A stretch of 64,000 nucleotides of DNA from Hypericum androsaemum (lineage: Eukaryota; Streptophyta; Magnoliopsida; Malpighiales; Hypericaceae): positions 17,677,570-17,741,569 of the forward strand of contig OZ023186.1 in the NCBI GenBank assembly GCA_963995505.1, read 5' to 3'. Positions within the stretch are counted from its first letter, which is position 1; every line of letters starts with the position of its first letter. The translations under genes and the position numbers were made by a program. Under the pieces are notes generated by a model. The model worked only from the letters and a program-made list of their open reading frames with translations. It ran no database searches and was not told the DNA's origin. Positions 11,410 through 21,872 of the stretch are shown here, one piece after another.

Positions 11410-12183
11410 TGTAATACCCTACTCCTTAGATCGTATTTGTTCGACTTAAGTGAAGTATACTTAGTCGTAATAATATATTTGGATTAGTATTTGGAATAAC
11501 ATTTCTATGATTGGTTTTCGTCTATACGAAATTTGATGATGTTTGTGGTTTGTTGGTCTATTTGGGGGTGTTTTGCCCAATTCGTGATATGAGGATATTT
11601 TGGTATGAATTTGGTTATGTGGCCAATATATTTTGGTCAATGTATATTATGTGTGTTTGGAATATTTGGTATGTCATTTGTGAGATGGCGGATAATGAGG
11701 TCTACCCGTGACCAACCGGAGATGTTGGCATATGTGCATATATACTGAGGATACAAGGATTCTGATCTGATATGTTTGGCTGGCGGGTTGGTTTCTAATG
11801 GCGCCTTTAAGATATGGTATCCTCGTGTCGGAGTGGGAGTGACACTATCTAGGCCTATCTGAAGTTCATCCGATCTGTGTTATATGTTTGTGAAGGTCTG
11901 TCTGAAATTCTGGTTATGTCTGATATGTGAATATTTTGATGACCTTATGTGTGTGATGGTCTTTTGTTGTCTTAGCTTTTTGTATTTGTATTAGTTGGGT
12001 GTGATGTGGGACGTAGTTAAGTTCTGTCTCTCCCACGTGTATCTGAGATAACTGATATGTTATATTTTATGTGCTTACGGAGTGTTCCAAAACACTCACC
12101 CCCTCTCTCTCCAATTTTGCAGGTTCTTTGTCTAGCAGCTCCGTAGCCACCGTGTTCATTTTGATCCTGGGGTAAATATAAAG
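11410..12183 (+). repeat. Partial 3' LTR with a large internal deletion
   Basis: The first ~100 bp match the 5' LTR start. The sequence then jumps to the equivalent of position 6912, so about 1640 bp including the 183-bp repeats is missing. It runs to the equivalent of 7586 and stops at TAAAGA, where an opposite-strand gag begins. The last ~135 bp of the LTR are therefore lost. Confidence 0.88.
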
Positions 12184-12856
12184 ACTTCCATCTCCACGGT
12201 GGCCGCCATGAAGGGATCCCTGAGTCTGGCACCATGTAAGATTCCAACCCTACTTTGTCCCTCGTCGGTGTGCCATGGCCTCGAAAGAGCTGCTCGCATC
12301 TATCCAGCCAGGGTAGCAGATCCTTTTTGCCCTCGAGGATTGGGAATTCCAGCTTATAATAGTCAGGAACAATGGCCCCTCCTGGTGAGAACTGTTCATA
12401 GTAGGGAAACAAGTTGGTTCCGTACTGAAAGACTTGGGTCACATGTAGTGGGCTCTCAACAACTCGGGTTGCCTTGAACAACTAGTAGTCTTTGTGATCC
12501 ACCTTTTCCTCGGAAGGAGTGAAGATGGTAACAGTGAAGGGAATGGCCTGCGGCAACGGAGCGACTGGTGGCGTTGGTACGAGGGTGCCGTCGCTCCACC
12601 CTCCGTGGTTTTCTCGAGCAGGCGCAGAAATTTCTAGGGCGTTTAGTGGATGGGCGTTCGCCCTAGTGATCGGCGATGACGCCGGTGGAGGGAAAAGAGG
12701 CGACAGGTCGGAGCTACCGGCTCCCTCTTCGGGTCGCTTCTCCAAGGTCGTCACCAGCTGGTCGATCATGTGAAACTCCCCCCTTAATTCTTGGTGCAGC
12801 TCCATTAAGGCAGGCATGACCTGAGCTCGGGTTGGTTCGGTCAACCCGCCGGACAT
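12184..12856 (-). pseudogene. Ty3/gypsy gag N-terminal fragment
   Basis: One frame runs from the ATG at 12856 with a single TAG at 12482-12484. It encodes a Pro-rich N-terminus (MSGGLTEPTRAQVM), then the Ty3 gag signature PILEGKKDLLPWLDRCEQLF and a truncated continuation. The protein ends where the other element's 3' LTR begins. It is preceded on its own strand by a primer binding site, so it is the start of a second, opposite-facing Ty3 element whose remainder is absent. Confidence 0.88.
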
Positions 12857-12872
12857 GGTGGGCAGCAGTTTG

Positions 12873-12884
12873 GCTCTGATACCA
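12873..12884 (-). promoter_or_regulatory. Primer binding site of the minus-strand Ty3 element
   Basis: Read on the - strand it is TGGTATCAGAGC, 17 bp upstream of the gag ATG. It matches the 3' end of initiator tRNA-Met. Confidence 0.9.
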
Positions 12885-12890
12885 GATATT

Positions 12891-13275
12891 ATGAACCTGC
12901 CTGGCTAAGCAAGTTGTAACTGTGCGCGGTGGGATTTCGAGGCTTTGAACCTCGTCTTCCTCGCGCCGTAGTTATCTCCTAAGTTATCCTAAGATAACGA
13001 AGAAGAAGAACAAGATAGATAACAGAACTTCTTTGTTTATTGATTTTGATTTGATGCCTACAAACTGTGATGATCCTCCCCTTATATAGGATTTAGAATA
13101 GGAGGGGTTACAATTGCAAATAACTAGATTCATGTAGCCAACATAAATGAAGTGCATGTATGACAATCAAAGGTTGAAAATAATAAATGAAGCCGTTGAT
13201 CGAAGAGGTTGAAATGAATTGGTTGAATGCATCGCATTAGGTACATAACAAGTTAAGTGAAATGCAATTAATGCA
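12891..13275 (-). repeat. 5' LTR (boundaries approximate) of the minus-strand Ty3 element
   Basis: Sequence next to the primer binding site starts TGAACCTGCC on the + strand. On the - strand it holds a TATA-like CCTATATAAGGGGAGG near 13070-13090, suiting a U3/R promoter. The outer end is uncertain: ATGCA at 13271-13275 is a candidate but there is no second LTR to compare. Confidence 0.5.
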
Positions 13276-13310
13276 CATTTTTACTCTTTATTGTATTTTC
13301 TGCAAAGTGT

Positions 13311-13490
13311 CTCTGTAGATATCATTGGACAATTGACAAGGTAAAAATATATTAACTTTTCGGTTGTTTCATTGAAAATTCATCTTCTATTTCATTTTAA
13401 TATCTTCTGCGAGAATTGTCACAAATTAGACTGCTTATTTATCTCTTATAACGTGTGAATACCATCATGCAGTATATGGAAAGTTCTGAG
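13311..13490 (+). pseudogene. Fragment of the 93-aa gene (end of exon 1, intron, start of exon 2)
   Basis: The stretch 13315-13340 repeats the last 26 bases of exon 1 of the gene at 21998-22418 (encoding RYHWTIDK) with the same following GT. It continues with a diverged copy of that gene's intron and a TGCAG acceptor followed by TATATGGAAAG, matching the exon 2 start ATATGGGAACG. No reading frame of any length survives. It lies on the + strand while the parent is on the - strand. Confidence 0.8.
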
Positions 13491-14220
13491 TCTTGAGTAT
13501 TTGCTCCTTTCATTCGAGACGTTGTGGTTGTTTGGTCTATACCTCCTCAACCACACTATTGCAGGTCTTTTTATTATATCCTTCCACACATTCGGTAATT
13601 TTAATGATTCGATATTGCTCATGATTCCCTATATTCTTCTGATTGCTTTGAAATGTTTATTTTGGAGACAACACTACCGCTCTCGACTCTGCTCATATCT
13701 GATGAACTATGCAGATTTTTGGTGTGTGGGAGTGTGAAAGAAACAGAGTCAGACTTACTTGAACAAGGGAGTAATCTATTCAATTTTATGAAACTACATA
13801 CACGCACCATACATGCATACACTCATATCCATACATATTCTTTGCGAATTCACTTTTTACTCGTAGAGCTTTTTTTTCTCGGTAAACCTGTTGCAGCATT
13901 TGTATCTGGACGGTACGTATGCCCTTCCTCGGTATTTTCAAAGTAGCTAACGTCAATTCAAAATTTATAATAGTTGGACGGGAGCTCGTTGACTTGCTAA
14001 TTACTGTCGTGTTCTTTCAAAAGGTATATTTTTTGTATCTCCACACATTCAATGTTTTTAATGATTCGATATTCCTCATACATGCTTACACTCATACATT
14101 CTCTTTTTTACCGCACTGATTCCTTGGATGGATACACACGCTGTCGTGAATCATAAATTCGATATTCCACATGGTTGGTTCTCTTGTGGCTGATATAAAT
14201 AGTTGAAGAGACTCTTTCTT
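13491..14220. other. AT-rich spacer with imperfect local direct repeats
   Basis: Segments near 13560-13625 and 14023-14085 share TCCACACATTC..TTTTAATGATTCGATATT and lie about 460 bp apart. ACACTCATA-type words near 13810 and 14088 also recur. This suggests an old local duplication. No gene is recognised. Confidence 0.5.
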
Positions 14221-14577
14221 GCGTTGATATTTTAGAGATTTCATCGTAGCAAAATCCGCAGTAGCATTGATAGAGATATTTCAGGGAAACCAAACCATTT
14301 TCCAACTTAACCTGTCGTCGTGGATCAATGCAGTTTTTTGGGGAAAAATTCACTGTGTTATATAATTGCATTGTGTCTTGTAGTTTCTGCGGAGTTTGCG
14401 AGAACAACAGCAACACATGCCGCCGCACCACAGAACAACGGGAGCCCCCGGGTGGCCGTCTATCGTCAAGCTTTGCTTTTCTTTACAATAATGTGTTCGC
14501 CAGCTTATTAGACGACAGACAGCTTTCTTTTTCTACTGTCTTGAAGTAGCTAGCATGTTACGGATGGCAAACTACAG
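14221..14577 (+). pseudogene. Rearranged copy of RRM gene intron 3 / exon 4 / 3' UTR
   Basis: 14221-14505 matches 2994-3350 in the same orientation: the intron end (TTTCATCGTAGCAAAATCCG, CCAACTTAACC, GTGTCTTGTAG) and exon 4 (AGCAACACATGCCGC, CACCACAGAACAACGGG). Exon 4 has lost 19 bp between two TTTCTG words, which shifts its frame. The next part, 14511-14577, matches 3361-3420 in inverted orientation. The copy cannot encode the protein. Confidence 0.9.
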
Positions 14578-14604
14578 CATATTTAAAGATTATATCTCCA
14601 TGGG

Positions 14605-14608
<4 letters not shown>

Positions 14609-14640
<32 letters not shown>
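14609..14640. repeat. (TA)n microsatellite
   Basis: An uninterrupted TA run of about 32 bp. Similar TA runs occur at about 8801-8830 and 60215-60238. Confidence 0.95.
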
Positions 14641-14642
<2 letters not shown>

Positions 14643-14868
14643 TCCATCCACAAAGGGTACCCGTCTGGTCAATCAATCTCCATTTGGAGGAAGGACATGT
14701 TGCCGATGTACAAAAGCACAGAATATATCTTCGAAAATAGAATATTATTGGTCTCTCTCTCTTGTTCAAATAAGATATTGCTTCTTCACACCCACCCCCA
14801 CACAGTAGTATATATATATCTTCCTTCGTAAACACTTTGATCCATCATCGGCCTGTGCACGACTATGA

Positions 14869-15622
14869 CTATCCATCGCAGCAAATGTGAAGAAAAAAAC
14901 TCATGGCAGCTCCCTCTCTCGGGCTGGCTTTAGCTGTAGGACTAGGCTGGGCTGGCGGGTTTCCACTTCGGTCACCCAATTTGTTTGACTTTCCAATTCG
15001 GTCACCCAATTTGTTTGACTTTCCACTTTGGTCGCCCAATTTGTTTGACTTCCCACTCTGGTCACCCAACTTCCTTGACTTTTCACTTTGGTCACCCAAT
15101 TTGTTTGACTTTTCTTTTTGGTCACCCAACTTCCTTGACTTTTCACTTTGGTCGCCCAATTTCTTTGACTTCCCACTTTGGTCTCCTAATTTGTTTGAAT
15201 TTCCACTTTGGTCACCCAATTTGTTTGACTTTCCACTTTGGTCACCCAACTTCCTTGGCTTTCTACTTTGGTCACCCAATTTGTTTAACTTGCCACTTTG
15301 GTCACCCAATTTGTTTGACTTTACTCTTTGATCCCCCAAATTCTTTTGAATTTCTTTTTGGTCATCCAACTTCCTTGACCTCTGAGGTGGGCTGGGTCAC
15401 CTCGGGCTGGATCACCATGGGCTGGGGCTCTATTGAGCCTATTTCCTGGCCTTTACGCTTGGGTTTGAGCCAAAATTTAAAAATTGATAATGCAATAATC
15501 AGGCAGACAACATTAGCGAGATTCATATCACTAGGGGCTCTGTTGCATCTGAATCTGATTTTAGCACGGGTGGACGAGTGCTTGATCCTTATCGGAGTTC
15601 TTTGCTGCCGAGTACCGTGCAA
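14869..15622 (-). other. Possible repeat-protein reading frames, not a firm gene
   Basis: On the - strand a frame from about 15622 to 15362 (ATG start) contains a hydrophobic segment NVVCLIIALSIFKFWL followed by a Lys/Arg patch and a Pro/Glu-rich part. It stops as the minisatellite begins. A second frame then carries about 14 decapeptides KLGDQSxKSx and ends MSFFLHICCDG. The two are one frameshift apart, so a membrane-anchored repeat protein is conceivable. The opposite strand of 15503-15711 is better explained as a hAT transposase exon, which argues against a gene here. Confidence 0.2.
14965..15390. repeat. 30-bp minisatellite, about 14 copies
   Basis: Head-to-tail 30-bp units of the form TTGGTCACCCAATTTGTTTG + ACTTTCCAC vary by point changes (CAACTTCCTTG alternates with CAATTTGTTTG). 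Because 30 is a multiple of 3, several frames stay open. On the - strand they give a charged decapeptide KLGDQSGKSN; on the + strand they give FPLWSPNLFD (frame starting at the ATG at 14903) and a third Phe/His-rich frame. Which frame, if any, is used is unknown. Confidence 0.95.
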
Positions 15623-15831
15623 GCACTCTTATGCTCTCAAAATTGGTTAAGGAGTAAGCCTCCAAGGAGCACGGATGAAAGCGAAGATCCATTTGATGAC
15701 ATTGGAGGTAAGACAGACATCTCTTAGAATGAACATGTTTTCTGTTAAATGAATGCAATAATTTCTGTTAAATGAATCAATGATGTTGGCTATTTTTATT
15801 ATGTATTCTTGCAGAACTTCCTAGAGTATGA
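15503..15831 (+). pseudogene. hAT transposase C-terminal (dimerisation) exons, fragment
   Basis: 15503-15707 encodes SVASESDFSTGGRVLDPYRS followed by a leucine-rich stretch and QNWLRSKPP, the conserved hAT C-terminal dimerisation region of plant transposases of the DAYSLEEPER/RICESLEEPER type. The usual form is TVASESAFSTSGRVLD. A GT at 15708 and an AG ending at 15814 join it in frame to a tiny last exon ending at TGA 15829-15831. Nothing upstream (BED finger, catalytic core) is present, so it is a fragment. Confidence 0.85.
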
Positions 15832-16201
15832 GCTTGGCTTAATTTGTGAGAATTTATTCTTACTTTTTCTATGTCATTTTTCAATGAAAAATTTGTTGCT
15901 TCCATGCTTTGTTTTGTACTGTCAATTACAAAAATGATGGTGAAGTTGTGTGCATTTCTATTTTCAGAGTACGCATTTTTAAGGAGACAGGTTGAGGCTT
16001 GAATGAAGATTGTCGAAGTGCTAAAGTTCCTCATTTTGCTTCTTAGTTTCAGAATTCAGACTATACTTTTGTAATTCGAAGCTTGATGCTTGGTGGAATT
16101 GGGATGTCATCTACTTTTAGATTGTTGATTTAGATGAATTATTTTGGACAGATTACGGTTGATGATGGATATTTTAATTTTGGCGGCTATTTTAATGCTA
16201 A
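15832..16201. other. Spacer without recognisable gene
   Basis: AT-rich sequence between the hAT fragment and the target duplication of the Mutator-like element. No coding region, RNA gene or repeat is supported. Confidence 0.5.
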
Positions 16202-16624
16202 TTTAACATTGGGAAAAGTCCTATTAAGTACTCTGTAGTTTCAGACTTTCAGAATTAAGGCCATGTGGTTTCGAATTGGGAATTTAGTACCCTGTAGTTT
16301 ACACATTTTTTCCCAGGCAGATCTAAGGTAGCTACCCGGGTCATACCCGGCCCCACATCAGACTTGACTGATGATGTGGCATGCCATCACATTTTTTTTA
16401 AAACAAATTATATTTTAAAAAAGTTTCAAAATGGTCCCAATAAATTTTATTTTATTCAAAATATTATTCTCTCCTCCTCCGTCTCTCTCTTCTCTATTCT
16501 CCCTTCCTCTCCCTTTCTTTCTCCTCCTTTCCTCTTCCTCTCTTCTCACAAAATTCCATTGAAGCTTAACCTCCATCACCAACTACTCCCTCTCCAAGTC
16601 CTCATCCCCTCGTCATCTGGCTCA

Positions 16625-18951
16625 ATGGAGGTTAAGCCCAAGAAGCCCAGAATCATCGAGGTTAACATTTCGCTCACGGGCAATACCGTCCCTAACCTAC
16701 TGTCACGACCCAAATTCGTGGTCAGTGACTGGCGCTAGATTATGTCAAACTTAATCAAATAAACCATAACCTAGCAAGCCTCAAACATAACACATTATTC
16801 TCATTAACAGAAATCGTCAAAAATATTTTTCAACAACGTTGTCTCTTCGAATATACATATTTATCGTTATCCAAACTTGGTAGACATAATTCAAAAGTTG
16901 GAGTACACATCTCCAACGTCTTATCATCAAATTCATCCTTTGAAAATATAAACATAATTTACACATACATTACATATTAACATTAATTTAAGATCATATG
17001 TCAAAGACCAACAAATATGTACAATGGAGTGACCTAGATCACAAAAGAGAAAGACCATCTGGAGACCTTCAAATGTAGCCCAAGATGGAAGGCAACGGGC
17101 TGAACTCGGATGGAAAAGATTCTCCAGATGCAAACCACGGCTCAAATCTCTTCACCTGTGGATTGAAGTAAGGGATAAGTGCTTTGAAACACTTAGTAAG
17201 CAAATATTATAAGTAACATGTATTTAACCAACCAGTCGTTCCCATCAAACCCAACCAAATACTAACATACAACTAAGACAACAAAAGACTACTTCACAGA
17301 CAAGGTCATCAAAGAATTCACGTATCACATGTAATCAGAACTTCAAATAGACTTTCACAGAACATATAACACAATTCGGATGAACTTCAGATAGGTCTAG
17401 ATAGTGTCACTCCCACTCCGACACGAGGATACCATATCTTAAAGGCGCCATCAGAAACCAACCCCGCCGGCCAAATATCAGATCATATACATATCCAATG
17501 TATCCTCAGTATATGTGCACATATGCCAACATCCCCGGTTGGTCACGGGTAGACCTCATCATCCGCCATCTCACAAATGACATACCAAACACATGTAATA
17601 CATATTGGCCAGAACATATTGACCACATATCCAAATTCATACCAAAAGAGTCCCATATCACGAATTGGGCAAAATAGCCCCAAATAAACAAACAATCCAC
17701 AAACATCTTCAAATCACATATTAACCAAAACTAATCATATAACCATACTTTAAACCAATCAAAAGTACACCAAATTATACATATCACCCACGTCTAGTTA
17801 ACTAAACACATGTTACAAAGAATATCCACTTAGAAGACAATGGTTGCTCAAACCATTCAAAGAGAAGCTCCGTGCTTTGTTTTACAACTCGTGGTACTCG
17901 GATTCAAAACGTCGGTTAACTAGTTAAAAGAACATAAACCATGATCATTACTAACCTCTTAAGCATGTAATTAGATCCTAGGTAACATAAAAATACTTTA
18001 GTTCTTTTCTTAGATTCGGATTTACACAAGGCAGCCCCAAAACCTATGCTAAAATTCACAAAATTACACCCCCGATGATCAATTTCTCTTCCAACTTCTA
18101 TACATAAAAATTCTAGCTAAAACTTACCTTAACTTCCTTCATCTAGGTATATATTAATCTGTTATAATCTTCACCTACTAGCTTCTTCAAGGTGTAAAAT
18201 AATTTCTACTCAAATTAAGCAAGATCCTATAAAACTACTTACCTATTCTTCCAAGTTGTTGAAATCTGGCCCCTTTTCTTTTCTCTTCTTTTTCCTTCGT
18301 TTTTCCCCTTTCTCCTACTCCTTTCTCCACTGTTTTCTCTTCTAATGTTCAAGTGTTTCGTGCCTAAAGCCTGATCCAAAAGGTTTTCTCTTTTATATGC
18401 ATGCTAAGTAGCTTAGTCATCCTACTTTCTATTTGCCACCTAGCCAACTTGCAACAGAATTTCTCTTTTGATCCTAGACTTTTCCAGCCATTCAAAATCA
18501 TTTCTAAACTTCTTAATATGTTCTAATAAGTCCCTAAAATGAGCTTTATTCAAATAAAGTCACAGAACAAATTATTTTCACAAAATTTCCCAATACCGAC
18601 GAAATCAGACCAATTTCCGAGCACCTTGATTTATTTCTCTGTTACGACCAGATTATTTCATAAATTACCAAAATCAAAGAATAAATTTATAGATCAAGGT
18701 GTTATGAATCCACATGTATTGGAATCACCTAATTTGGAGTCCGGATGGAGAAGTTATGCCTATTTTACCGAATGATGATGGACTAAGCCTAAACCCTTCC
18801 AAAATCAACCTTATTTTGTTGTAAAAAATTTGATTGAAGGGTTAGGGTATCACACCTACTGCAACTTGTCCTTTTCCAAAAATTAGAAACGGCTAAGACG
18901 GGAGAAGTGGTCGGATTGGAGATGGGAGACGGAAAAAAAATACCAATTTGA
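16625..18951 (+). pseudogene. Short ORF inside the MULE, split by the solo LTR
   Basis: An ATG at 16625 opens a frame (MEVKPKKPRIIEVNISLTGN...) that is cut at 16700 by the LTR. It resumes at 18860 after the target duplication and ends at TGA 18949-18951. Joined at the pre-insertion site the frame is continuous for 55 codons. I do not recognise the protein; a host gene fragment captured by the MULE is one possibility. The short length makes chance plausible. Confidence 0.3.
16701..18854 (-). mobile_element. Solo LTR of a Ty3/gypsy element (2154 bp)
   Basis: On the - strand it starts TGTGATACCCTAACCC and ends GGGTCGTGACA. It is flanked by a perfect 5-bp duplication CCTAC at 16696-16700 and 18855-18859. 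Parts match the LTR at 5171-7720, for example the block around GTTGGTCACGGGTAGACCTC and CACTCCCACTCCGACACGAG. No internal domain or second LTR is present, so it is what remains after LTR-LTR recombination. Confidence 0.93.
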
Positions 18952-19744
18952 CAAATTAATTGAAGAAATTAGGGTTCCTTCGGTCACTGAAGACCTTCCA
19001 TGGTTTCCGTTTCTGGGTTTTGTAAATTCACAGGAAAAAGGGAGAGGAGAGTGTGAGGAAGAAGCTCAAGATTGATTGTTACAGGAAGCATCGAACACCA
19101 TCCAGGAGTTGTGTCTCACTGGAAAATTATTGAACACCTTAAGGACTAAATTTTGTTAGCGTTCAAAGAAAAAAAAAGCCATAGAAACGGAGACCATGGA
19201 AAAAAAAGGCCATAACCCATCTCCTCCAATTATTGCTTTTTAATTTTGGAGACCATGGAAAAAGTCATCGAACACCATCCAAAGTTGATTATTATAGCAA
19301 CTCAATTTGTCTCTATTGCCCATAACCCATCTCCCCAGTTATTGCTTGTTAATTTTGTCTGTTCCTAAGGAAAAAAGTTCCAGTAGAATAGAAACATGAT
19401 ATTATACACAAGCTCATAATTCACAGTTAACTTGTGTGAGTCCATTTAATTGGACAAGTTTATGGGGTGCTTGTTAAAGGTCATCAATGGAGTTTTGTGA
19501 GAAGAGAGGAAGAGGGAAGGAGGAGAAAGAAAGGGAGAGGGAGGGAGGAGAGAATAATATTTTGAATAAAATAAAATTTATTATGACCATTTTGAAACTT
19601 TTTAAAATATACTTCGTTTTAAAGAAAATGTGATGGCATGCCACATTATCACAGGGTACTAAATTTTCAATTCGAAACCACATGGCCTTAATTCTGAAAG
19701 TCTGAAATTACAAGGTACTTAATAGGACTTTTCCCTTTAACATT

Positions 19745-20790
19745 TGAGCTAATGGGCTTAACATACACCGACAAACCGAACTCAATGTCCATTACACCGC
19801 CAACCCGACACACCGTCGGTAAAGGTGGATATTGGGCAAATATCGGTTTCATTTTTGGACATAATTGTCCATCGGTATCGGCGTCAACTTTAGACAAAAA
19901 ATCACGAAACCGATCATTCCTCACCCCTAACTAGAGCAACAAACATCAATGACAAATAATTTTTATATAAATTGTTTTAAATAACTCTGCCAAGCCACCA
20001 CTGAAACAATAAATGGATCCGTCCTCCTCGAACGACAAAATCCAAATAAACGAGTGAGAACCAAACCATACGAATGGTAAATCGCTTTGGACAAAAAAGT
20101 TTGAAAGGGATGATCCGGTCTAAAAATTAGATCGATATTTTTGGTTCAGCCCAGTCCAAAATTGAAAAACTTGGATAAATAAAAATATTGATATTTACAA
20201 AACTTTCGACAAAGCAAAAATAATATATAAATTTAAAGGTTTGTTAAATTCAACACATAAATCTAACTTGAGAAAAATACACAAAAAATAAATGTATAAA
20301 TCAAATTAACCTCTTTAAATTCACAACCAAATTCAAAATGCAACCCAAGTGAGAGATGTGCCTTGTCAATTTGCTACGTCAAAAAAACGTAACTGTTTAG
20401 GAATGAAATTAAAGTTTGAAAATTTGAGTAGGGGATCAATAATGGTTTGACCATTTTGTCCTCATATTTTTAATTTTTCCAGGGTTATTTTTGTTATTTC
20501 CAAAAAATCTAAATGCCTCTTTTTTTATTTTCTCTCTCCACGTTAAGGCCCAAACGCCGACTGCCAAGAACCTCCAGGCTCCAGCTGGTTGCCGACGGCC
20601 CACCTCCTCCTCCTTCTTGAAGGCCGCTGGTAACCTCCCTTCTTCTGGATAAATAATGGGTCATTGGGTAATAGGTACTCATTTATCTTCAAGAGTATTT
20701 GGGTAGTTGGATTAGATTTTTTGCTTATTGTTGCTGGATAAATAATGGTTTTTGTGCTTATTATTGCCGGATAAATAAATGGTTTTCTGA
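19745..20790. other. Spacer, no gene recognised
   Basis: AT-rich sequence with a more GC-rich patch at about 20540-20640 (GCCGACGGCCCACCTCC) followed by GGTAACC. The patch might be an exon end but cannot be assigned. Two stretches ending in TGGATAAATAATGG recur near 20645 and 20735. Confidence 0.4.
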
Positions 20791-21872
20791 TTGATGTTGT
20801 AAGTTGTATCTTGCGATTTAGTAACTATGATTATTGGCCAAGTTGTTTAGCATGTTTATGGGAGGAAGTGATGATGACGACTTTGATTTTCATGATGTTT
20901 AAATTTTGAAGTCTTAAAAATGTTTGTTTTTTTGAATTTTATTGGCATTTTCAAGTATGTTTTGATTTGTTGCATTGACTTTTGTTTCTAATAATGAATA
21001 TTTGTAAGTGTTTATTTCTAATTATGAATATTTGTAAGTATTTATTTCTAATTATGAATAATTATACTAGTGTTTGCGTCTAGGTAAATAGCGCTCGCTC
21101 AGCACCGTTCCATTTTGGGGGTTGCCACGTTGCGCCGCGTCACCCGCTTTGACAACTATGCTTTTGGCGTGCTAATTGCTTTACCCAACCTTTCACAATC
21201 TGCACAGAAAGATAATTGATCATAGTCATCAGCTAAAACATAACCGTAATATTTAATATTACGAGAGTATTCATGAATGTGTGCATGTATGCGTGCATGC
21301 ATGTCGAATGTATTTTCCTAATATCATCACTCATCCATACTTGATGTTGTAAGTTGTAACTTGAAATTTATTAACTATGATTATTGGCCAAGTTGTTTAG
21401 CTTGTTCATGGGAGGAAGTGATGATGAAGACTTTGATTTTTATGATGTTTAAACTTTGGAGTCTTAAAAATATTTGTTTCTTTGAATTTTATTGGCATTT
21501 TCAAGTATATTTTGATTTGTTGCATTGACTTTTGTCTCTAATAATGAATATTTGTAAGTGTTTATTTCTAATTATGAATATTTTTCAAGTATTTATTTCT
21601 AATTATGAATAATTGTATTAGTGTCTGCGCCAAGGTAAATAGCGCTCGCTATGCGCCACTCCATTTTGGGGGTTGCCGTGTCGCGCAGCGTCACCTGTTT
21701 TGACAACTATGCCTTTGGCGTGCTAATTGCTTCACCCAACCTTTCACAATCTGCACGGAAAGATAATTGATCATAGTCATCAGCTAAAACATAACCGTGA
21801 AATTTAATATCACGAGAATATTCATGAATGTGTGCATGTATGCGTGCATGCATGTCGAATGTATTTTCCTAA
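20791..21872 (+). repeat. Tandem duplication of a ~550-bp segment
   Basis: TTGATGTTGTAAGTTGTA at 20791 and 21341 begin two copies that match along their whole length to GCATGTCGAATGTATTTTCC (near 21300 and 21850), at roughly 90% or better by eye. Each copy contains TTTAG followed by an acidic coding-like stretch, (M)GGSDDDDFDFHDV then TAA, which looks like a terminal exon. Each also holds a GC-rich block, GCGCCGCGTCACCCGC or a variant. The source gene is not identified. Confidence 0.9.

Larger units (their letters stand above)
5171..12183 (+). mobile_element. Decayed Ty3/gypsy LTR retrotransposon
   Basis: The 5' LTR (TG...CA), primer binding site, remnants of pol, a polypurine tract and a partial 3' LTR are present in the right order. 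The pol remnants run RNase H, integrase core, integrase C-terminus, as in Ty3/gypsy. The 3' end, with its stretch before the polypurine tract containing CGGGGACGGATTTTTATAAG, resembles plant Tekay/Del-type chromoviruses; this clade call is tentative. Gag and RT are unreadable. The element inserted into a LINE at 5171. Its own right end is missing, so the target duplication cannot be checked. Confidence 0.88.
16211..19735. mobile_element. Mutator-like element (MULE), 3.5 kb, containing a solo LTR
   Basis: Both ends read GGGAAAAGTCCTATTAAGTA (inverted at the right end) and are flanked by a perfect 9-bp duplication TTTAACATT at 16202-16210 and 19736-19744. The long terminal inverted repeats extend about 260-340 bp, to the words TTTGTGAGAAGAGAGGAAGA / TCTTCCTCTCTTCTCACAAA; the right one lacks about 75 bp found in the left. 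A 9-bp duplication with long inverted repeats is the Mutator hallmark. Without the nested solo LTR it would be about 1.37 kb, so it is non-autonomous. The family end sequence GGGAAAAGTC is shared with the elements at 61605 and 62593. Confidence 0.92.

Noticed and set aside
12017..12481. 154-codon - strand frame taken as one gene
   Set aside because: Its right part is Ty3 gag and its left part runs into an unrelated LTR of the opposite strand; the frame crosses a transposon junction.
15362..15650. Minus-strand membrane-protein-like frame next to the minisatellite
   Set aside because: The same bases encode the hAT dimerisation region with conserved residues on the + strand, so the minus frame is probably a shadow.
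20860..20930. Acidic GGSDDDDFDFHDV tail as part of the hAT fragment at 15.5 kb
   Set aside because: The hAT fragment already has its own last exon ending at 15831, and the two are separated by a complete MULE; no evidence links them.
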